Positions 59,886 to 64,000 of a stretch of 64,000 bases of DNA are shown here, one piece after another (the first letter of the stretch is position 1; each line of letters begins with the position of its first letter). Origin of the DNA: Nucisporomicrobium flavum. GTDB taxonomy: Bacteria; Actinomycetota; Actinomycetes; Mycobacteriales; Micromonosporaceae. The notes beneath the pieces were generated by a model. That model made no database searches, was not told the DNA's origin, and saw only the letters and a program-made list of their open reading frames with translations. Location of the stretch: the NCBI RefSeq assembly GCF_016464385.1, contig NZ_JADMLH010000007.1, positions 240,840 through 304,839 of the forward strand, read 5' to 3'. The translations under genes and the position numbers were made by a program.

Positions 59886-60722
59886 TCAGGACTTGTCGTC
59901 GGCGCCGTCCTCGGGCGCGCCCTCCGTGTCCACCGACGCGGCCGACACGGTCGGCTTCTCCTCGCCCGGTGCGGGCGGCGCGGAGTCGCCCTGGGCCGGC
60001 GCCGAGTCGTCCGCCGGCTGGTCCTTGCCGCCGGCCAGCAGGGACTCCAGCGCGGCGCCGCTGATGCGGCGGAACGTGCGGCCCTTGCGGCGGCGGTCCA
60101 GGACCGCGACCTCGAGGCGGGACGCGTCCAGCTCGCGCTCGGCGCCGTTCTCGCCGCCGACCGTGCCGAGGCCCTTGACCGCCAGCGCCAGCGCCGAGGC
60201 CAGGTCCGCGGTCACGTCGTGGCGTTCCTTGAGGACGGTGGAGATGGCCTCGGCCGAGCCGCCCATCGCCATGAAGCCGGGCTCGTCCATGACCGAGCCG
60301 TCGTACGTGATCCGGTACAGCTCGTCCGTCTCCGGCGAGGAGCCGACCTGCGCCACGCAGATCTCCACCTCGTACGGCTTCTGCGTCTCCGAGAAGATCG
60401 CGCCGAGCGTCTGCGTGTAGGCGTTGGCCAGCGCACGGCCCGTCACGTCGCGACGGTCGAACTGCAGGCCGTTGATGTCGGCCATGCGCACGCCGGCGCG
60501 GCGCAGGCTCTCGAACTCGTTGTACCGGCCGACGGCCGCGAACCCGATCCTGTCGTACAGCTCGCTGATCTTGCGCAGCGAGGTGAGGTTCTCGGCGACC
60601 AGCAGGATGCCGCCCTCGTACGTGAGCACGACGGCGGAGCGGCCGCGGGCGATGCCCTTGCGGGCGTACTCCGAGCGGTCCCGCTGGACCTGCTCGGGTG
60701 AGGCGTAGAACTGCATGGCCAC
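59886..60722 (-). CDS. prcA: Proteasome subunit alpha PrcA
   Basis: A 278-residue alpha subunit. The N-terminus AMQFYASPEQVQRDRSEYAR is the gate and H0 helix; ARGRSAVVLTYEGGILLVAE, SLRKISELYDRIGFAAVGRY and YDGSVMDEPGFMAMGG are typical. No catalytic Thr, as expected. The C-terminal 50 residues form an acidic Pro/Ala/Asp tail. GTG 60722 has GGAG at about 9 nt; ATG 60716 is in frame. With PrcB it builds the 20S core that receives pupylated proteins from the ARC/Mpa ATPase. Confidence 0.97.
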   Translation of the reverse strand: MAMQFYASPEQVQRDRSEYARKGIARGRSAVVLTYEGGILLVAENLTSLRKISELYDRIGFAAVGRYNEFESLRRAGVRMADINGLQFDRRDVTGRALANAYTQTLGAIFSETQKPYEVEICVAQVGSSPETDELYRITYDGSVMDEPGFMAMGGSAEAISTVLKERHDVTADLASALALAVKGLGTVGGENGAERELDASRLEVAVLDRRRKGRTFRRISGAALESLLAGGKDQPADDSAPAQGDSAPPAPGEEKPTVSAASVDTEGAPEDGADDKS

Positions 60723-60819
60723 GGGTGGCTACTCCTTCGATGACCGGATGTCGTGGACCAGGGGTCGGCGGCCCCGGCGGGCGCGCCGACGGCCAGGGGG
60801 TGCGGCGGAACCGCGCGGG

Positions 60820-61659
60820 TCAGCCGCCCGGGTTCTCCATCCGTCCGGCGACCACTGCCTCGGCCACCGTGGTGATCTCGGCCTCGGTGAGCCGGTGCGT
60901 GCCGTCCGCCGTCGCGGTCATCACGACCGGGTAGATCTTGCGCGTCACGTCGGGACCGCCGGTCGCCGTGTCGTCGTCCGCGGCGTCGTAGAGCGCCTCG
61001 ACCGCGAGCCGGATGGCGTCCTGCGTGCCGACGCCCGCCCGGTACTTCTTCTTCAGCGCGGACTTGGCGAACAGTGAGCCGGAGCCGATCGCGTCGTAGC
61101 CGGTCTCCTCGTAGAGCCCGCCCGCGACGTCGAAGCTGAAGATGCGCCCCGCCCGGCCCGGATCGGCCGGCGCCAGGTCGTACCCGGCGAAGAGCGGAAC
61201 CACGGCCAGGCCCTGCATGGCCGCGCCGAGGTTGCCGCGCACCATCGACGCCAGCCGGTTGGCCTTACCGTCGAGGGAGAGCATCGTCCCCTCGATCTTC
61301 TCGTAATGCTCGAGCTCCACCTGGAACAGCCGCATCAGCTCGATGCCGATGCCGGCGGTGCCGGCAATGCCGATCAGCGAGTACGGGTCGGCCGGGTGCA
61401 CCTTCTCGATGTCCCGGCTGGCGATGAGGTTTCCCATGGTGGCGCGCCGGTCACCGGCCATCACGACACCCTCGGCGGTGGCGATGGCGACGATCGTGGT
61501 GGCGTGCGGCGCGATGTCGGCCGACAGCCCCGGCGGCAACGGCCGGCGTCCCGGCAGGAGCTCGGGGGCGGCCTGGGTCAGGAACTGCGTGAAGGATGAC
61601 GTCCCCGCGTTGGTGAACACATCTGGAAGACGCCCGGATGGATCAAAACCCGCTGCCAC
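60820..61659 (-). CDS. prcB: Proteasome subunit beta PrcB
   Basis: A 279-residue precursor of the catalytic beta subunit. The propeptide is about 53 residues (SSFTQFLTQAAPELLPGRRP); processing before TTIVAIATAEGVVMAGDRRA exposes Thr54 as the nucleophile, with the conserved Asp/Lys in AGDRRAT and the later SGSLFAKSALKKKY. GTG 61659 has AAAGGAA 5 nt upstream. prcA follows after 97 nt, so the pair is likely one transcript with a gap. Confidence 0.97.
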   Translation of the reverse strand: MAAGFDPSGRLPDVFTNAGTSSFTQFLTQAAPELLPGRRPLPPGLSADIAPHATTIVAIATAEGVVMAGDRRATMGNLIASRDIEKVHPADPYSLIGIAGTAGIGIELMRLFQVELEHYEKIEGTMLSLDGKANRLASMVRGNLGAAMQGLAVVPLFAGYDLAPADPGRAGRIFSFDVAGGLYEETGYDAIGSGSLFAKSALKKKYRAGVGTQDAIRLAVEALYDAADDDTATGGPDVTRKIYPVVMTATADGTHRLTEAEITTVAEAVVAGRMENPGG

Positions 61660-61830
61660 GTGGTTCCTTTCGCAAGCATGAAGACGATGGCAGGGATTGG
61701 CGGACCGTCCCGCGGCCACCCCGTGCCGCCGTCGCAGTTGAAGCACAATATCTCGCGCGCCGGACCGACGCGATGATCGTGATCGAGGTGTCGGTCCGGC
61801 GTCGCTAAAGTCCGATTTGACCCTTAGGCC

Positions 61831-62046
61831 CTATTCTCCGCCTTTTTGTACATACCCGCGCACGAACTCCTCGGCGTTCTCCTCCAGGACGGAGTCGATC
61901 TCGTCGAGCAGGTCGTCGACGTCCTCGGTGATCTCGGCGTGCCGCTCGGCTACCTCCGGGTTGGCCTCGGTGGTGACGTCCTCGATCTCCTCGTCGCGCT
62001 TGCCCTTGCCGGACTGCGACTGACCGCCGGTGTCTCGCGTTGCCAT
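61831..62046 (-). CDS. pup: Prokaryotic ubiquitin-like protein Pup
   Basis: A 71-residue, disordered, acidic protein with the ARC-binding helical region (EITEDVDDLLDEIDSVLEEN) and the C-terminus YVQKGGE. The last residue is Glu (codon GAA before TAG), so unlike the Gln-ending Pup of Mycobacterium it should be ligated without prior deamidation. The ATG follows AAGGGGGA. It lies between dop and prcB in the conserved order. Confidence 0.97.
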   Translation of the reverse strand: MATRDTGGQSQSGKGKRDEEIEDVTTEANPEVAERHAEITEDVDDLLDEIDSVLEENAEEFVRGYVQKGGE

Positions 62047-62151
62047 CCCTGTCCCCCTTCAAGACCCAACTGGTTCGGGTTGGGAAAAACCTACCTCGCG
62101 GGTACGACGAAAACGCCCGCGCGGCCCCGTGTTTCTCTGCCGGCGAAGCCG

Positions 62152-62290
62152 CACGGCCGCAACGCCCGCATGGCCCGCTCAGCCCTGCCTGAGAGCCCAC
62201 GGCCGCAACGCCCGCGCGCCTCGCTCAGCCCTGCCTGCGAGGCCCACGGCCGCAACGCCCGCGGGCCCCCACAGGCCCTGCCGGCGAGGC
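62152..62290. repeat. Three degenerate 46-47-bp repeats between pup and dop
   Basis: Each unit starts CACGGCCGCAACGCCCGC (62152, 62198, 62245) and ends with a CCTGCC...GAGGCC-like segment; a diverged copy precedes at about 62110. No gene is apparent in the 256-bp gap between the two genes. Confidence 0.8.
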
Positions 62291-62302
62291 CGCACGAACC
62301 GC

Positions 62303-63820
62303 TCAGCGGCTCGTGATCACCTCGAGCAGGTCCTTGGCCGTGTCGCACTTGTCGAACAGGGCGCCGACGTGCTTCCTGGTGCCCCGCTCGGGTTCCATCA
62401 TCGGTACCCGGACGAGGGACTCGCGGCCGACGTCGAAGATGACCGAGTCCCAGCTGGCCGCGACCACTTCGGACGCGTACCGGGCGAGGCACTGGCCGCG
62501 GAAGTACGCCCGGGTGTCCTCGGGCGGCTCCACCATCGCGCGACGGGTCTCCTCGGGGTCGAGGAGGGTCTTCATCGAGCCCCGGGCCACCAGGCGGTGG
62601 TAGAGACCCTTCTCCGGACGGACGTCGGAGTACTGGAGGTCGACCAGCTGGAGCTTCGGTGAGGACCAGGCGAGGTTCTCGCGGTCCCGGTAGCCCTCGA
62701 GCAGGCGCAGCTTGGCGACCCAGTCGAGCTGGTCGGAGCAGGACATTGGGTCGTCGCCGAGCCTGGTGAGGATGTCCTCCCAGCGGCGCAGGACGTCGAC
62801 GGTCTGCTCGTCGGCGTCGTCGCCGTAGCGCTCGTCGACGAAGGCCTTGGCGCGCTCGTAGTACGCCCACTGCAGGTCGAGCGCGGTGAGCCGGCGGCCG
62901 TCGCGCAGGCGCATGAGGTGCTTGAGCGAGGGGTCGTGGCTGACCGCCTTCAGTTCGGAGACGGGGTCGGCCACGCCGAGATCGCCGCTGAAGACCTTCT
63001 CCTCGATCATGTTGAGGATCAGGGCGGTGGTACCCATCTTCAGGTACGTCGAGATCTCGGAGAGGTTCGCGTCGCCGATGATGACGTGCAGGCGGCGGTA
63101 CTTGTCGGCGTCGGAGTGCGGCTCGTCGCGGGTGTTGATGATGGGCCGCTTGAGGGTGGTCTCGAGGCCGACCTCCACCTCGAAGAAGTCGGCGCGCGAC
63201 GAGATCTGGAAGCCGGAGCCGGAGCCGTCCTGGCCGATGCCGACGCGGCCGGCGCCGACGACGATCTGCCGGGTCACGAAGAACGGCGTCAGGTGGGCCA
63301 CGATGTCCGCGAACGGGGTCTGCCGGCGCATGAGGTAGTTCTCGTGCGAGCCGTACGAGGCGCCCTTGTTGTCGGTGTTGTTCTTGTAGAGCTGGATGCG
63401 GTGGGTGCCGGGGATGGTCGCGGCACGCCGGGACGCCTCCGCCATGACACGCTCGCCGGCCTTGTCCCAGCGGACGATGTCGAGCGGGTTGGTGCATTCG
63501 GGGGTGCTGTACTCGGGGTGGGCGTGGTCGACGTAGAGCCGCGCGCCGTTGGTCAGTATCACGTTGGCGAGGCCGAGGTCCTCGTCGGCGAGCGCGTCCG
63601 CCGGGTCGTACGCGGCCCCGGAGTACGTGAAGCCGCGGGCGTCGCGCAGCGGCGACTCCTCCTCGTAGTCCCAGCGGGCGCGGCCACCCCGGTTGAGCTC
63701 GGGCCGGGCGCCGTAGGCGTTGACGACCTGGGAGGACGTGACCATCGGGTTGGCGCCGGGCTGCCCGGGCACGGAAATGCCGTACTCGACCTCGGTGCCC
63801 ATAATCCGCCGAACGCTCAT
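62303..63820 (-). CDS. dop: Depupylase/deamidase of Pup (Dop)
   Basis: A 505-residue relative of PafA. MSVRRIMGTEVEYGISVPGQ carries the conserved Glu site; the Dop-specific loop lies around residues 38-80 (ARPELNRGGRARWDYEEESP). YVDHAHPEYSTPECTNPLDI, LYKNNTDNKGASYGSHENYL and KRPIINTRDEPHSDADKYRR are shared with PafA. Dop removes Pup from substrates and can deamidate Gln-ending Pup. Because this Pup ends in Glu, depupylation should be its main job here. Confidence 0.96.
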   Translation of the reverse strand: MSVRRIMGTEVEYGISVPGQPGANPMVTSSQVVNAYGARPELNRGGRARWDYEEESPLRDARGFTYSGAAYDPADALADEDLGLANVILTNGARLYVDHAHPEYSTPECTNPLDIVRWDKAGERVMAEASRRAATIPGTHRIQLYKNNTDNKGASYGSHENYLMRRQTPFADIVAHLTPFFVTRQIVVGAGRVGIGQDGSGSGFQISSRADFFEVEVGLETTLKRPIINTRDEPHSDADKYRRLHVIIGDANLSEISTYLKMGTTALILNMIEEKVFSGDLGVADPVSELKAVSHDPSLKHLMRLRDGRRLTALDLQWAYYERAKAFVDERYGDDADEQTVDVLRRWEDILTRLGDDPMSCSDQLDWVAKLRLLEGYRDRENLAWSSPKLQLVDLQYSDVRPEKGLYHRLVARGSMKTLLDPEETRRAMVEPPEDTRAYFRGQCLARYASEVVAASWDSVIFDVGRESLVRVPMMEPERGTRKHVGALFDKCDTAKDLLEVITSR

Positions 63821-63928
63821 GCGACCACTCCGCCCGCTGTGCTGCCGTTGCCCATGTATCGAGCCTAGACGCTCCGGTGTCGGTTATCGCCCCGGGCCGT
63901 ACCCGGGGAAGCACTCTGAGTAGAGACA

Positions 63929-63961
63929 GCGCGGGCGGGGGGGGGAGCCCTCCGCCCGCGC
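63929..63961 (-). terminator. Hairpin downstream of the proteasomal ATPase gene
   Basis: GCGCGGGCGG (63929-63938) pairs with CCGCCCGCGC (63952-63961), a 10-bp stem with a 13-nt G-rich loop, 12 nt beyond the arc stop. It would separate the ATPase gene from dop. Confidence 0.65.
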
Positions 63962-63973
63962 CCCCGGAGCCGG

Positions 63974-64000
63974 CTACAGGTATTGACCGGGGTTGCTGGC
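63974..64000 (-). CDS. arc: C-terminus of the proteasomal ATPase ARC/Mpa (partial)
   Basis: The last nine minus-strand codons at the window edge read ASNPGQYL then TAG. Gly-Gln-Tyr-Leu is the C-terminal docking motif by which ARC/Mpa binds the alpha-ring pockets and opens the 20S gate. Position directly upstream of dop fits the conserved arc-dop-pup-prcB-prcA order. The rest of the gene lies outside the window. Confidence 0.75.
   Translation of the reverse strand, partial: ASNPGQYL

Noticed and set aside
62152..62290. Possible CRISPR or tRNA-like element between pup and dop
   Set aside because: The units vary along their whole length and have no repeat/spacer alternation. No cloverleaf was found.
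1..64000. tRNA or rRNA genes
   Set aside because: I saw no cloverleaf with a conserved TTCGAATC-type arm and no rRNA signature, though reading by eye could miss a tRNA.

Overview
The window is very GC-rich and densely coded. It carries a complete Pup-proteasome locus (dop, pup, prcB, prcA, pafA, pafB, pafC, plus the last codons of the proteasomal ATPase), tatA/tatC, a HelY-type helicase and a GlnX-GlnH-PknG signalling operon. That combination is found in Actinobacteria. Cellulase genes, a CebR-type operator and many GTG starts and apparently leaderless genes suggest a soil actinomycete, probably of the Micromonosporaceae (Actinoplanes-like). The family-level placement is an inference.

Layout. 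1-4 kb: two overlapping secreted cellulose-active proteins under a CebR-like palindrome, then a NarL-type two-component pair separated by an 89-bp tandem duplication. 4-24 kb: accessory metabolism and local regulation. This includes an MMPL exporter, two TetR/target pairs with readable operators, a LysE exporter, an M1 peptidase, an MmyB-like regulator/SDR pair, a DUF1028 protein, a second NarL-type pair divergent from a MacB/FtsX-type ABC system, and an acyl-CoA ligase.

24.1-32.7 kb is the most interesting part. Seven co-directional genes are joined by stop/start overlaps or gaps of 8-9 nt: GlnX-like membrane protein, GlnH-like lipoprotein, an unrecognised alpha-helical protein, PknG kinase, PP2C phosphatase, VWA protein and FHA protein. 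The first, second and fourth genes form the mycobacterial amino-acid-sensing trio. The added phosphatase, VWA and FHA proteins resemble a TerY-P-type phosphorylation triad. A short cysteine motif (D-[GD]-[YF]-C-x-T-C-G) recurs near the N-termini of the kinase, phosphatase and FHA protein. I infer one complex that senses extracytoplasmic amino acids and writes, erases and reads Ser/Thr phosphorylation.

32.7-43.4 kb: a TetR/DrrAB-type exporter with direct-repeat operators, a Tat-exported glutaminase-like enzyme, an inositol-phosphatase family protein, an ECF sigma factor with a SnoaL-like tail, a truncated P-loop gene, and a phytanoyl-CoA dioxygenase divergent from its LacI-type regulator. 43.4-64 kb: the helY-tatC-tatA-pafC-pafB-pafA and prcA-prcB-pup-dop-arc core on the minus strand. 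It is interrupted by a low-GC patch with an IS1380-type transposase remnant and an orphan secreted protein (48.3-49.3 kb), by plus-strand genes (CDF transporter, DUF3866, rmlB, SDR), and by several intergenic repeat arrays, the clearest being eight identical 30-bp units at 58441-58680. Pup ends in Gly-Gly-Glu, so it should not need deamidation before ligation.
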